From Fasciola hepatica (Eukaryota; Platyhelminthes; Trematoda; Plagiorchiida; Fasciolidae): a DNA stretch of 64,000 nt. Shown here one piece after another: positions 11,701 to 25,890 of this stretch. The notes under the pieces were generated by a model. It saw only the letters and a list, made by a program, of their open reading frames with translations. It ran no database searches and was not told where the DNA came from. Made by a program: the position numbers and the translations under genes. The stretch is taken from the NCBI GenBank assembly GCA_948099385.1, contig CANUEZ040000208.1:248001-312000 (forward strand). The letters are read 5' to 3'. Position 1 is the first letter of the stretch. Each line of letters starts with the position of its first letter.

Positions 11701-14162
11701 AGGATCTAATTTGAATCGTCTCGAGTGTTGATGGATACTGTTTATTGAAGAGGCGACAAATGAATGAGAATTGTCATTTCTCGTAGTTATCCGTGTCTGT
11801 GTCACTGCTAACCCAACGAACAACGAGTTTGCATTTGCAAGCGCTCATCTCATATTCATAGTCAGTAAGTAGTATGTGAACGTGTGTGTGGACGACATTT
11901 TTGAGGAAGCACACGACCGGTTTGGCGGTTGTTGCCGCTCATCAGCTATGCGTACTCGGTACTCCTATGCCCACTCGTCTTCTGACTTGTACACTCCGAT
12001 GATCTTCTATAATCAATAGGATCTAATTTGAATCGTCTCGATTGTGGATGGATACTGTTGATTGAACAGGCGACAAATGAATGAGAATTGTCATTTCTCG
12101 TAGTTATTCGTGTTTGGGTCACTGCTAACCCAACGAACAACGAGTTTTCATTTGCATGCCCTCATCTCATATTCATAGTCAGTAAGTAGTATGTGAACGT
12201 GTGTGTGGACGACATTTTCGAGGAAGCACACGACCGGTTTGGCGGTTGTTGCCGCTCATCAGCTATGCGTACTCGGTACTCCTATGCCCACTGGTCTTCT
12301 GACTTGTACACTCCGATGATCTTTTATGTTCAATAGGATCTAATTGAATCGTCTCGATTGTGAATGGATACTGTTGATTGAAGAGGCGACAAATGAATGA
12401 GAATTGTCATTTCTCGTAGTTATTCGTGTCTGGGTCACTGCTAACCCAACGAACAACGAGTTTGCATTTGCAAGCGCTCATCTCATATTCATAGTCAGTA
12501 AGTAGTATGTGAACGTGTGTGTGGACGACATTTTCGAGGAAGCACACGACCGGTTTGGCGGTTGTTGCCGCTCATCAGCTATGCGTACTCGGTACTCCTA
12601 TGCCCACTCGTCTTCTGACTTGTACACTCCGATGATCTTCTATAATCACTAGGATCTAATTTGAAACGTCTCGAGTGTGAATGTACACTGTTGATTGAAG
12701 AGGCGACAAATGAATGAGAATTGTCATTTCTCGTAGTTATTCGTGTCTGGGTCACTGCTAACCCAACGAACAACGAGTTTGCATTTGCAAGCGCTCATCT
12801 CATATTCATAGTCAGTAAGTAGTATGTGAACGTGTGTGTGGACGACATTTCCGAGGAAGCACACGACCGGTTTGGCGGTTGTTGCCGCTCATCAGCTATG
12901 CGTACTCGGTACACCTATGCCCACTCGTCTTCTGACTTGTACACTCCGATGATCTTCTATAATCAATAGGATCTTATTTGAATCTGCTCGACTGTGAATG
13001 GAATAATTTTATCAGAGTGCCGACAAATGAATGAGAATTGTCATTTCTCGTAGTTATTCGTGTCTGTGTCACTGCTAACCCAACGAACAACGAGTTTGCA
13101 TTTGAAAGCGCTCATCTCATATTCATAGTCAGTAAGTAGTATGTGAACGTGTGTGTGGACGACATTTTCGAGGAAGCACACGACCGGTTTGGCGGTTGTT
13201 GCCGCTCATCAGCTATGCGTACTCGGTACACCTATGCCCACTCGTCTTCTGACTTGTACACTCCGATGATCTTCTATAATCACTAGGATCTAATTTGAAT
13301 CGTCTCGATTGTGAATGGATACTGTTGATTGAAGAGGCGACAAATGAATGAGAATTGTCATTTCTCGTAGTTATTCGTGTCTGGGTCACTGCTAACCCAA
13401 CGAACAACGAGTTTGCATTTGCAAGCGCTCATCTCATATTCATAGTCAGTAAGTAGTATGTGAACGTGTGTGTGGACGACATTTTCGAGGAAGCACACGA
13501 CCGGTTTGGCGGTTGTTGCCGCTCATCAGCTATGCGTACTCGGTACTCCTATGCCCACTCGTCTTCTGACTTGTACACTCCGATGATCTTCTATAATCAC
13601 TAGGATCTAATTTGTACCGTCTCGAGTGTGGATGGATATGTTGATTGAAGAGGCGACAAATGAATGAGAATTGTCATTTCTCGTAGTTATTCGTGTCTGT
13701 GTCACTGCTAACCCAACGAACAACGAGTTTGCATTTGCAAGCGCTCATCTCATATTCATAGTCAGTAAGTAGTATGTGAACGTGTGTGTGGACGACATTT
13801 TCGAGGAAGCACACGACCGGTTTGGCGGTTGTTGCCGCTCATCAGCTATGCGTACTCGGTACACCTATGCCCACTCGTCTTCTGACTTGTACACTCCGAT
13901 GATCTTCTATAATGAATAGGATCTTATTTGAATCTGCTCGAGTGTGAATGGAATAATTTTATCAGAGTGCCGACAAATAAATGAGAATTGTCATTTCTCG
14001 TAGTTATTCGTGTCTGGGTCACTGCTAACCCAACGAACAACGAGTTTGCATTTGCAAGCGCTCATCTCATATTCATAGTCAGTAAGTAGTATGTGAACGT
14101 GTGTGTGGACGACATTTTCGAGGAAGCACACGACCGGTTTGGCGGTTGTTGCCGCTCATCAG

Positions 14163-16698
14163 CTATGCGTACTCGGTACACCTATGCCCACTCGTCTTCT
14201 GACTTGTACACTCCGATGATCTTCTATAATCACTAGGATCTAATTTGAATCGTCTCGATTGTGAATGGATACTGTTGATTGAAGAGGCGACAAATGAATG
14301 AGAATTGTCATTTCTCGTAGTTATTCGTGTCTGGGTCACTGCTAACCCAACGAACAACGAGTTTGCATTTGCAAGCGCTCATCTCATATTCATAGTCAGT
14401 AAGTAGTATGTGAACGTGTGTGTGGACGACATTTTCGAGGAAGCACACGACCGGTTTGGCGGTTGTTGCCGCTCATCAGCTATGCGTACTCGGTACTCCT
14501 ATGCCCACTCGTCTTCTGACTTGTACACTCCGATGATCTTTTATGTTCAATAGGATCTTATTTGAATCGTCTCGATTGTGAATGGATACTTTTGATTGAA
14601 GAGGCGACAAATGAATGAGAATTGTCATTTCTCGTAGTTATTCGTGTCTGGGTCACTGCTAACCCAACGAACAACGAGTTTGCATTTGCAAGCGCTCATC
14701 TCATATTCATAGTCAGTAAGTAGTATGTGAACGTGTGTGTGGACGACATTTTCGAGGAAGCACACGACCGGTTTGGCGGTTGTTGCCGCTCATCAGCTAT
14801 GCGTACTCGGTACTCCTATGCCCACTCGTCTTCTGACTTGTACACTCCGATGATCTTTTATGTTCAATAGGATCTTATTTGAATCGTCTCGATTGTGAAT
14901 GGATACTTTTGTTTGAAGAGGCGACAAATGAATGAGAATTGTCATTTCTCGTAGTTATTCGTGTCTGTGTCAGTGCTAACCCAACGAACAACGAGTTTGC
15001 ATTTGCAAGCGCTCATCTCATATTCATAGTCAGTAAGTAGTATGTGAACGTGTGTGTGGACGACATTTTCGAGGAAGCACACGACCGGTTTGGCGGTTGT
15101 TGCCGCTCATCAGCTATGCGTACTCGGTACTCCTATGCCCACTCGTCTTCTGACTTGAACGCTCCGATGATCTTCTTTAATCACTAGGATCTTATTTGAA
15201 TCGTCTCGATTGTGAATGGATACTGTTGATTGAAGAGGCGACAAATGAATGAGAATTGTCATTTCTCGTAGTTATTCGTGTCTGGGTCACTGCTAACCCA
15301 ACGAACAACGAGTTTGCATTTGCAAGCGCTCATCTCATATTCATAGTCAGTAAGTAGTATGTGAACGTGTGTGTGGACGACATTTTCGAGGAAGCACACG
15401 ACCGGTTTGGCGGTTGTTGCCGCTCATCAGCTATGCGTACTCGGTACACCTATGCCCACTCGTCTTCTGACTTGTACACTCCGATGATCTTCTATAATCA
15501 CTAGGATCTAATTTGAATCGTCTCGATTGTGAATGGATACTGTTGATTGAAGAGGCGACAAATGAATGAGAATTGTCATTTCTCGTAGTTATTCGTGTCT
15601 GGGTCACTGCTAACCCAACGAACAACGAGTTTGCATTTGCAAGCGCTCATCTCATATTCATAGTCAGTAAGTAGTATGTGAACGTGTGTGTGGACGACAT
15701 TTTCGAGGAAGCACACGACCGGTTTGGCGGTTGTTGCCGCTCATCAGCTATGCGTACTCGGTACTCCTATGCCCACTCGTCTTCTGACTTGTACACTCCG
15801 ATGATCTTTTATGTTCAATAGGATCTTATTTGAATCGTCTCGATTGTGAATGGATACTTTTGATTGAAGAGGCGACAAATGAATGAGAATTGTCATTTCT
15901 CGTAGTTATTCGTGTCTGGGTCACTGCTAACCCAACGAACAACGAGTTTGCATTTGCAAGCGCTCATCTCATATTCATAGTCAGTAAGTAGTATGTGAAC
16001 GTGTGTGTGGACGACATTTTCGAGGAAGCACACGACCGGTTTGGCGGTTGTTGCCGCTCATCAGCTATGCGTACTCGGTACTCCTATGCCCACTCGTCTT
16101 CTGACTTGTACACTCCGATGATCTTTTATGTTCAATAGGATCTTATTTGAATCGTCTCGATTGTGAATGGATACTTTTGTTTGAAGAGGCGACAAATGAA
16201 TGAGAATTGTCATTTCTCGTAGTTATTCGTGTCTGTGTCAGTGCTAACCCAACGAACAACGAGTTTGCATTTGCAAGCGCTCATCTCATATTCATAGTCA
16301 GTAAGTAGTATGTGAACGTGTGTGTGGACGACATTTTCGAGGAAGCACACGACCGGTTTGGCGGTTGTTGCCGCTCATCAGCTATGCGTACTCGGTACTC
16401 CTATGCCCACTCGTCTTCTGACTTGAACGCTCCGATGATCTTCTTTAATCACTAGGATCTTATTTGAATCGTCTCGATTGTGAATGGATACTGTTGATTG
16501 AAGAGGCGACAAATGAATGAGAATTGTCATTTCTCGTAGTTATTCGTGTCTGGGTCACTGCTAACCCAACGAACAACGAGTTTGCATTTGCAAGCGCTCA
16601 TCTCATATTCATAGTCAGTAAGTAGTATGTGAACGTGTGTGTGGACGACATTTTCGAGGAAGCACACGACCGGTTTGGCGGTTGTTGCCGCTCATCAG
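14163..16698. repeat. Tandem duplication of a four-monomer block (2 x 1,268 bp)
   Basis: The block 14163-15430 is repeated at 15431-16698. Private variants prove the pairing: GATACTTTTGATTG in the second monomer, GATACTTTTGTTTG with TGTGTCAGTGC in the third, and TTGAACGCTCC with CTTCTTTAATC in the fourth all occur once per block in the same order. Most copies here carry GGATCTTATTTG, which places a stop in the minus-strand frame, so few of them have the 64-codon open frame. Confidence 0.88.
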
Positions 16699-18599
16699 CT
16701 ATGCGTACTCGGTACTCCTATGCCCACTCGTCTTCTGACTTGTACACTCCGATGATCTTCTATAATCAATAGGATCTTATTTGAATCGTCTCGATTGTGA
16801 ATGGAATAAATTTATCAGAGTGCCGACAAATGAATGAGAATTGTCATTTCTCGTAGTTATTCGTGTCTGGGTCACTGCTAACCCAACGAACAACGAGTTT
16901 GCATTTGCAAGCGCTCATCTCATATTCATAGTCAGTAAGTAGTATGTGAACGTGTGTGTGGACGACATTTTCGAGGAAGCACACGACCGGTTTGGCGGTT
17001 GTTGCCGCTCATCAGCTATGCGTACTCGGTACTCCTATGCCCACTCGTCTTCTGACTTGTACACTCCGATGATCTTCTATAATCAATAGGATCTTATTTG
17101 AATCGTCTCGATTGTGAATGGAATAAATGTATCAGAGTGCCGACAAATGAATGAGAATTGTCATTTCTCGTAGTAATTCGTGTCTGTGTCACTGCTAACC
17201 CAACGAACAACGAGTTTGCATTTGAAAGCGCTCATCTCATATTCATAGTCAGTAAGTAGTATGTGAACGTGTGTGTGGACGACATTTTCGAGGAAGCACA
17301 CGACCGGTTTGGCGGTTGTTGCCGCTCATCAGCTATGCGTACTCGGTACTCCTATGCCCACTCGTCTTCTGACTTGTACACTCCGATGATCTTCTATAAT
17401 CACTAGGATCTAATTTCAATCGTCTCGATTGTGAATGGAATAATTTTATCAGAGTGCCGAAAAATGAATGAGAATTGTCATTTCTCGTAGTTATTCGTGT
17501 CTGTGTCACTGCTAACCCAACGAACAACGAGTTTGCATTTGAAAGCGCTCATCTCATATTCATAGTCAGTAAGTAGTATGTGAACGTGTGTGTGGACGAC
17601 ATTTTCGAGGAAGCACACGACCGGTTTGGCGGTTGTTGCCGCTCATCAGCTATGCGTACTCGGTACTCCTATGCCCACTCGTCTTCTGACTTGTACACTC
17701 CGATGATCTTCTATAATCACTAGGATCTAATTTCAATCGTCTCGATTGTGAATGGATACTGTTGATTGAAGAGGCGACAAATGAATGAGAATTGTCATTT
17801 CTCGTAGTTATTCGTGTCTGGGTCACTGCTAACCCAACGAACAACGAGTTTGCATTTGCAAGCGCTCATCTCATATTCATAGTCAGTAAGTAGTATGTGA
17901 ACGTGTGTGTGGACGACATTTTCGAGGAAGCACACGACCGGTTTGGCGGTTGTTGCCGCTCATCAGCTATGCGTACTCGGTACTCCTATGCCCACTCGTC
18001 TTCTGACTTGTACACTCCGATGATCTTCTATAATCACTAGGATCTAATTTGAATCGTCTCGATTGTGAATGGATACTGTTGATTGAACAGGCGACAAATG
18101 AATGAGAATTGTCATTTCTCGTAGTTATTCGTGTCTGGGTCACTGCTAACCCAACGAACAACGAGTTTGCATTTGCAAGCGCTCATCTCATATTCATAGT
18201 CAGTAAGTAGTATGTGAACGTGTGTGTGGACGTCATTTTCGAGGAAGCACACGACCGGTTTGGCGGTTGTTGCCGCTCATCAGCTATGCGTACTCGGTAC
18301 ACCTATGCCCACTCGTCTTCTGACTTGTACACTCCGATGATCTTCTATAATCACTAGGATCTAATTGAATCGTCTCGAGTGTGGATGGATACTGTTGATT
18401 GAAGAGGCGACAAATGAATGAGAATTGTCATTTCTCGTAGTTATTCGTGTCTGGGTCACTGCTAACCCAACGAACAACGAGTTTGCATTTGAAAGCGCTC
18501 ATCTCATATTCATGGTCAGTAAGTAGTATGTGAACGTGTGTGTGGACGACATTTTCGAGGAAGCACACGACCGGTTTGGCGGTTGTTGCCGCTCATCAG

Positions 18600-21135
18600 C
18601 TATGCGTACTCGGTACTCCTATGCCCACTCGTCTTCTGACTTGTATTCTCCGATGATCTTCTATATTCACTAGGATCTAATTTGAATCGTCTCGATTGTG
18701 AATGGATACTGTTGATTGAAGAGGCGACAAATGAATGAGAATTGTCATTTCTCGTAGTTATTCGTGTCTGGGTCACTGCTAACCCAACGAACAACGAGTT
18801 TGCATTTGCAAGCGCTCATCTCATATTCATAGTCAGTAAGTAGTATGTGAACGTGTGTGTGGACGACATTTTCGAGGAAGCACACGACCGGTTTGGCGGT
18901 TGTTGCCGCTCATCAGCTATGCGTACTCGGTACTCCTATGCCCTCTCGTCTTCTGACTTGTACACTCCGATGATCTTCTATAATCACTAGGATCTAATTT
19001 GAATCGTCTTGAGTGTGGATGGATACTGTTGATTGAACAGGCGACAAATGAATGAGAATTGTCATTTCTCGTAGTTATTCGTGTCTGGGTCACTGCTAAC
19101 CCAACGAACAACGAGTTTGCATTTGCAAGCGCTCATCTCATATTCATAGTCAGTAAGTAGTATGTGAACGTGTGTGTGAACGTCATTTTCGAGGAAGCAC
19201 ACGACCGGTTTGGCGGTTGTTGCCGCTCATCAGCTATGCGTACTCGGTACTCCTATGCCCACTCGTCTTCTGACTTGTACACTCCGATGATCTTTTATGT
19301 TCAATAGGATCTAATTTGAAACGTCTCGAGTGTGGATGGATACTGTTTATTGAAGAGGCGACAAATGAATGAGAATTGTCATTTCTCGTAGTTATTCGTG
19401 TCTGGGTCACTGCTAACCCAACGAACAACGAGTTTGCATTTGCAAGCGCTCATCTCATATTCATAGTCAGTAAGTAGTATGTGAACGTGTGTGTGGACGA
19501 CATTTTCGAGGAAGCACACGACCGGTTTGGCGGTTGTTGCCGCTCATCAGCTATGCGTACTCGGTACTCCTATGCCCACTCGTCTTCTGACTTGTACACT
19601 CCGATGACCTTTTATGTTCAATAGGATCTAATTTGAATCGTCTCGAGTGTGGATGGATACTGTTGATTGAACAGGCGACAAATGAATGAGAATTGTCATT
19701 TCTCGTAGTTATTCGTGTCTGTGTCACTGCTAACCCAACGAACAACGAGTTTGCATTTGCAAGCGCTCATCTCATATTCATAGTCAGTAAGTAGTATGTG
19801 AACGTGTGTGTGGACGACATTTTCGAGGAAGCACACGACCGGTTTGGCGGTTGTTGCCGCTCATCAGCTATGCGTACTCGGTACTCCTATGCCCACTCGT
19901 CTTCTGACTTGTATTCTCCGATGATCTTCTATATTCACTAGGATCTAATTTGAATCGTCTCGATTGTGAATGGATACTGTTGATTGAAGAGGCGACAAAT
20001 GAATGAGAATTGTCATTTCTCGTAGTTATTCGTGTCTGGGTCACTGCTAACCCAACGAACAACGAGTTTGCATTTGCAAGCGCTCATCTCATATTCATAG
20101 TCAGTAAGTAGTATGTGAACGTGTGTGTGGACGACATTTTCGAGGAAGCACACGACCGGTTTGGCGGTTGTTGCCGCTCATCAGCTATGCGTACTCGGTA
20201 CACCTATGCCCTCTCGTCTTCTGACTTGTACACTCCGATGATCTTCTATAATCACTAGGATCTAATTTGAATCTGCTCGATTGTGAATGGATACTGTTGA
20301 TTGAAGAGGCGACAAATGAATGAGAATTGTCATTTCTCGTAGTTATTCGTGTCTGGGTCACTGCTAACCCAACGAACAACGAGTTTGCATTTGAAAGCGC
20401 TCATCTCATATTCATAGTCAGTAAGTAGTATGTGAACGTGTTTGTGAACGTCATTTTCGAGGAAGCACACGACCGGTTTGGCGGTTGTTGCCGCTCATCA
20501 GCTATGCGTACTCGGTACTCCTATGCCCACTCGTCTTCTGACTTGTACACTCCGATGATCTTTTATGTTCAATAGGATCTAATTTGAAACGTCTCGAGTG
20601 TGGATGGATACTGTTTATTGAAGAGGCGACAAATGAATGAGAATTGTCATTTCTCGTAGTTATTCGTGTCTGGGTCACTGCTAACCCAACGAACAACGAG
20701 TTTGCATTTGCAAGCGCTCATCTCATATTCATAGTCAGTAAGTAGTATGTGAACGTGTGTGTGGACGACATTTTCGAGGAAGCACACGACCGGTTTGGCG
20801 GTTGTTGCCGCTCATCAGCTATGCGTACTCGGTACTCCTATGCCCACTCGTCTTCTGACTTGTACACTCCGATGACCTTTTATGTTCAATAGGATCTAAT
20901 TTGAATCGTCTCGAGTGTGGATGGATACTGTTGATTGAAGTGTCGACAAATGAATGAGAATTGTCATTTCTCGTAGTTATTCGTGTCTGTGTCACTGCTA
21001 ACCCAACGAACAACGAGTTTGCATTTGCAAGCGCTCATCTCATATTCATAGTCAGTAAGTAGTATGTGAACGTGTGTGTGGACGACATTTTCGAGGAAGC
21101 ACACGACCGGTTTGGCGGTTGTTGCCGCTCATCAG
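18600..21135. repeat. Tandem duplication of a four-monomer block (2 x 1,268 bp)
   Basis: The block 18600-19867 corresponds to 19868-21135. Shared private variants in order are TTGTATTCTCC with CTATATTCACTAGG (first monomer), GCCCTCTCG followed by GAACGTCATTTTCG (second), GAAACGTCTCGAG with TGTTTATTGAAG (third) and GATGACCTTTTATG (fourth). The fourth pair differs in the right sub-block (GAACAGGCGAC against GAAGTGTCGAC), showing conversion after duplication. Confidence 0.85.
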
Positions 21136-24100
21136 CTATGCGTACTCGGTACTCCTATGCCCACTCGTCTTCTGACTTGTACACTCCGATGATCTTCTAT
21201 AATCACTAGGATCTAATTTGAATCGTCTCGATTGTGAATGGATACTGTTGATTGAAGAGGCGACAAATGAATGAGAATTGTCATTTCTCGTAGTTATTCG
21301 TGTCTGGGTCACTGCTAACCCAACGAACAACGAGTTTGCATTTGCAAGCGCTCATCTCATATTCATAGTCAGTAAGTAGTATGTGAACGTGTGTGTGGAC
21401 GACATTTTCGAGGAAGCACACGACCGGTTTGGCGGTTGTTGCCGCTCATCAGCTATGCGTACTCGGTACTCCTATGCCCACTCGTCTTCTGACTTGTACA
21501 CTCCGATGATCTTTTATGTTCAATAGGATCTAATTTGAAACGTCTCGAGTGTGGATGGATACTGTTTATTGAAGAGGCGACAAATGAATGAGAATTGTCA
21601 TTTCTCGTAGTTATTCGTGTCTGGGTCACTGCTAACCCAACGAACAACGAGTTTGCATTTGCAAGCGCTCATCTCATATTCATAGTCAGTAAGTAGTATG
21701 TGAACGTGTGTGTGGACGACATTTTTGAGGAAGCACACGACCGGTTTGGCGGTTGTTGCCGCTCATCAGCTATGCGTACTCGGTACTCCTATGCCCACTC
21801 GTCTTCTGACTTGTACACTCCGATGATCTTTTATGTTCAATAGGATCTAATTTGAAACGTCTCGAGTGTGGATGGATACTGTTTATTGAAGAGGCGACAA
21901 ATGAATGAGAATTGTCATTTCTCGTAGTTATTCGTGTCTGGGTCACTGCTAACCCAACGAACAACGAGTTTGCATTTGCAAGCGCTCATCTCATATTCAT
22001 AGTCAGTAAGTAGTATGTGAACGTGTGTGTGGACGACATTTTCGAGGAAGCACACGACCGGTTTGGCGGTTGTTGCCGCTCATCAGCTATGCGTACTCGG
22101 TACTCCTATGCCCACTCGTCTTCTGACTTGTACACTCCGATGATCTTCTATAATCACTAGGATCTAATTTGAATCGTCTCGAGTGTGGATGGATACTGTT
22201 CATTGAAGAGGCGACAAATGAATGAGAATTGTCATTTCTCGTAGTTATTCGTGTCTGGGTCACTGCTAACCCAACGAACAACGAGTTTGCATTTGCAAGC
22301 GCTCATCTCATATTCATAGTCAGTAAGTAGTATGTGAACGTGTGTGTGGACGTCATTTTCGAGGAAGCACACGACCGGTTTGGCGGTTGTTGCCGCTCAT
22401 CAGCTATGCGTACTCGGTACTCCTATGCCCACTCGTCTTCTGACTTGTACACTCCGATGATCTTCTATAATCACTAGGAACTAATTTGAATCTACTCGAG
22501 AGTGAATGGATTATATTGATCGCAGACCCGACATATAAATTAGAATTGTCATTTCTCGTAGTTATTCGTGTCTGGGTCACTGCTAACCCAACGAACAACG
22601 AGTTTGCATTTGCAAGCGCTCATCTCATATTCATAGTCAGTAAGTAGTATGTGAACGTGTGTGTGGACGACATTTTCGAGGAAGCACACGACCGGTTTGG
22701 CGGTTGTTGCCGCTCATCAGCTATGCGTACTCGGTACTCCTATGCCCTCTCGTCTTCTGACTTGTACACTCCGATGATCTTCTATAATCACTAGGATCTA
22801 ATTTGAATCGTCTCGATTGTGAATGGATACTGTTGATTGAAGAGGCGACAAATGAATGAGAATTGTCATTTCTCGTAGTTATTCGTGTCTGGGTCACTGC
22901 TAACCCAACGAACAACGAGTTTGCATTTGCAAGCGCTCATCTCATATTCATAGTCAGTAAGTAGTATGTGAACGTGTGTGTGGACGACATTTTCGAGGAA
23001 GCACACGACCGGTTTGGCGGTTGTTGCCGCTCATCAGCTATGCGTACTCGGTACTCCTATGCCCACTCGTCTTCTGACTTGTACACTCCGATGATCTTCT
23101 ATAATCACTAGGATCTAATTTGAATCGTGTCGATTGTGAATGGATACTGTTGTTTGAAGAGGCGACAAATGAATGAGAATTGTCATTTCTCGTAGTTATT
23201 CGTGTCTGGGTCACTGCTAACCAAACGAACAATGAGTTTGCATTTGCAAGCGCTCATCTCATATTCATAGTCAGTAAGTAGTATGTGAACGTGTGTGTGG
23301 ACGACATTTTTGAGGAAGCACACGACCGGTTTGGCGGTTGTTGCCGCTCATCAGCTATGCGTACTCGGTACTCCTATGCCCACTCGTCTTCTGACTTGTA
23401 CACTCCGATGATCTTCTATAATCACTAGGATCTAATTTGAATCGTCTCGAGTGTGGATGGATACTGTTGAATGAAGAGGCGACAAATGAATGAGAATTGT
23501 CATTTCTCGTAGTTATTCGTGTCTGGGTCACTGCTAACCCAACGAACAACGAGTTTGCATTTGAAAGCGCTCATCTCATATTCATAGTCAGTAAGTAGTA
23601 TGTGAACGTGTGTGTGGACGACATTTTTGAGGAAGCACACGACCGGTTTGGCGGTTGTTGCCGCTCATCAGCTATGCGTACTCGGTACTCCTATGCCCAC
23701 TCGTCTTCTGACTTGTACACTCCGATGATCTTCTATAATCACTAGGATCTAATTTGAATCGTCTCGAGTGTGGATGGATACTGTTGAATGAAGAGGCGAC
23801 AAATGAATGAGAATTGTCATTTCTCGTAGTTATTCGTGTCTGGGTCACTGCTAACCCAACGAACAACGAGTTTGCATTTGAAAGCGCTCATCTCATATTC
23901 ATAGTCAGTAAGTAGTATGTGAACGTGTGTGTGGACGACATTTTCGAGGAAGCACACGACCGGTTTGGCGGTTGTTGCCGCTCATCAGCTATGCGTACTC
24001 GGTACTCCTATGCCCACTCGTCTTCTGACTTGTACACTCCGATGATCTTCTATAATCAATAGGATCTAATTTGAGTCGTCTCGAGTGTGGATGGATACTG

Positions 24101-25890
24101 TTGATTGAAGAGGCGACAAATGAATGAGAATTGTCATTTCTCGTAGTTATTCGTGTCTGGGTCACTGCTAACCCAACGAACAACGAGTTTGCATTTGCAA
24201 GCGCTCATCTCATATTCATAGTCAGTAAGTAGTATGTGAACGTGTGTGTGGACGACATTTTTGAGGAAGCACACGACCGGTTTGGCGGTTGTTGCCGCTC
24301 ATCAGCTATGCGTACTCGGTACTCCTATGCCCACTCGTCTTCTGACTTGTACACTCAGATGATCTTTTATGTTCAATAGGATCTAATTTGAAACGTCTTG
24401 AGTGTGGATGGATACTGTTGATTGAAGAGGCGACAAATGAATGAGAATTGTCATTTCTCGTAGTTATTCGTGTCTGGGTCACTGCTAACCCAACGAACAA
24501 CGAGTTTGCATTTGCAAGCGCTCATCTCATATTCATAGTCAGTAAGTAGTATGTGAACGTGTGTGTGGACGACATTTTTGAGGAAGCACACGACCGGTTT
24601 GGCGGTTGTTGCCGCTCATCAGCTATGCGTACTCGGTACTCCTATGCCCACTCGTCTTCTGACTTGTACACTCCGATGATCTTTTATGTTCAATAGGATC
24701 TAATTTGAAACGTCTCGAGTGTGGATGGATACTGTTTATTGAAGAGGCGACAAATGAATGAGAATTGTCATTTCTCGTAGTTATTCGTGTCTGGGTCACT
24801 GCTAACCCAACGAACAACGAGTTTGCATTTGCAAGCGCTCATCTCATATTCATAGTCAGTAAGTAGTATGTGAACGTGTGTGTGGACGACATTTTCGAGG
24901 AAGCACACGACCGGTTTGGCGGTTGTTGCCGCTCATCAGCTATGCGTACTCGGTACTCCTATGCCCACTCGTCTTCTGACTTGTACACTCCGATGATCTT
25001 CTATAATCACTAGGATCTAATTTGAATCGTCTCGAGTGTGGATGGATACTGTTGATTGAAGAGGCGACTAATGAATGAGAATTGTCATTTCTCGTAGTTA
25101 TTCGTGTCTGGGTCACTGCTATTCCAACGAACAACGAGTTTGCATTTGCAAGCGCTCATCTCATATTCATAGTCAGTAATTAGTATGTGAACGTGTGTGT
25201 GGACGACATTTTCGAGGAAGCACACGACCGGTTTGGCGGTTGTTGCCGCTCATCAGCTATGCGTACTCGGTACTCCTATGCCCACTCGTCTTCTGACTTG
25301 TACACTCCGATGATCTTCTATAATCACTAGGATCTAATTTGAATCGTCTCGAGTGTGGATGGATACTGTTGATTGAAGTGTCGACAAATGAATGAGAATT
25401 GTCATTTCTCGTAGTTATTCGTGTTTGGGTCACTGCTAACCCAACGAACAACGAGTTTGCATTTGCAAGCGCTCATCTCATATTCATAGTCAGTAAGTAG
25501 TATGTGAACGTGTGTGTGGACGACATTTTCGAGGAAGCACACGACCGGTTTGGCGGTTGTTGCCGCTCATCAGCTATGCGTACTCGGTACTCCTATGCCC
25601 ACTCGTCTTCTGACTTGTACACTCCGATGATCTTCTATAATCACTAGGATCTAATTTGAATCGTCTCGATTGTGAATGGATACTGTTGATTGAAGAGGCG
25701 ACAAATGAATGAGAATTGTCATTTCTCGTAGTTATTCGTGTCTGGGTCACTGCTAACCCAACGAACAACGAGTTTGCATTTGCAAGCGCTCATCTCATAT
25801 TCATAGTCAGTAAGTAGTATGTGAACGTGTGTGTGGACGACATTTTCGAGGAAGCACACGACCGGTTTGGCGGTTGTTGCCGCTCATCAG

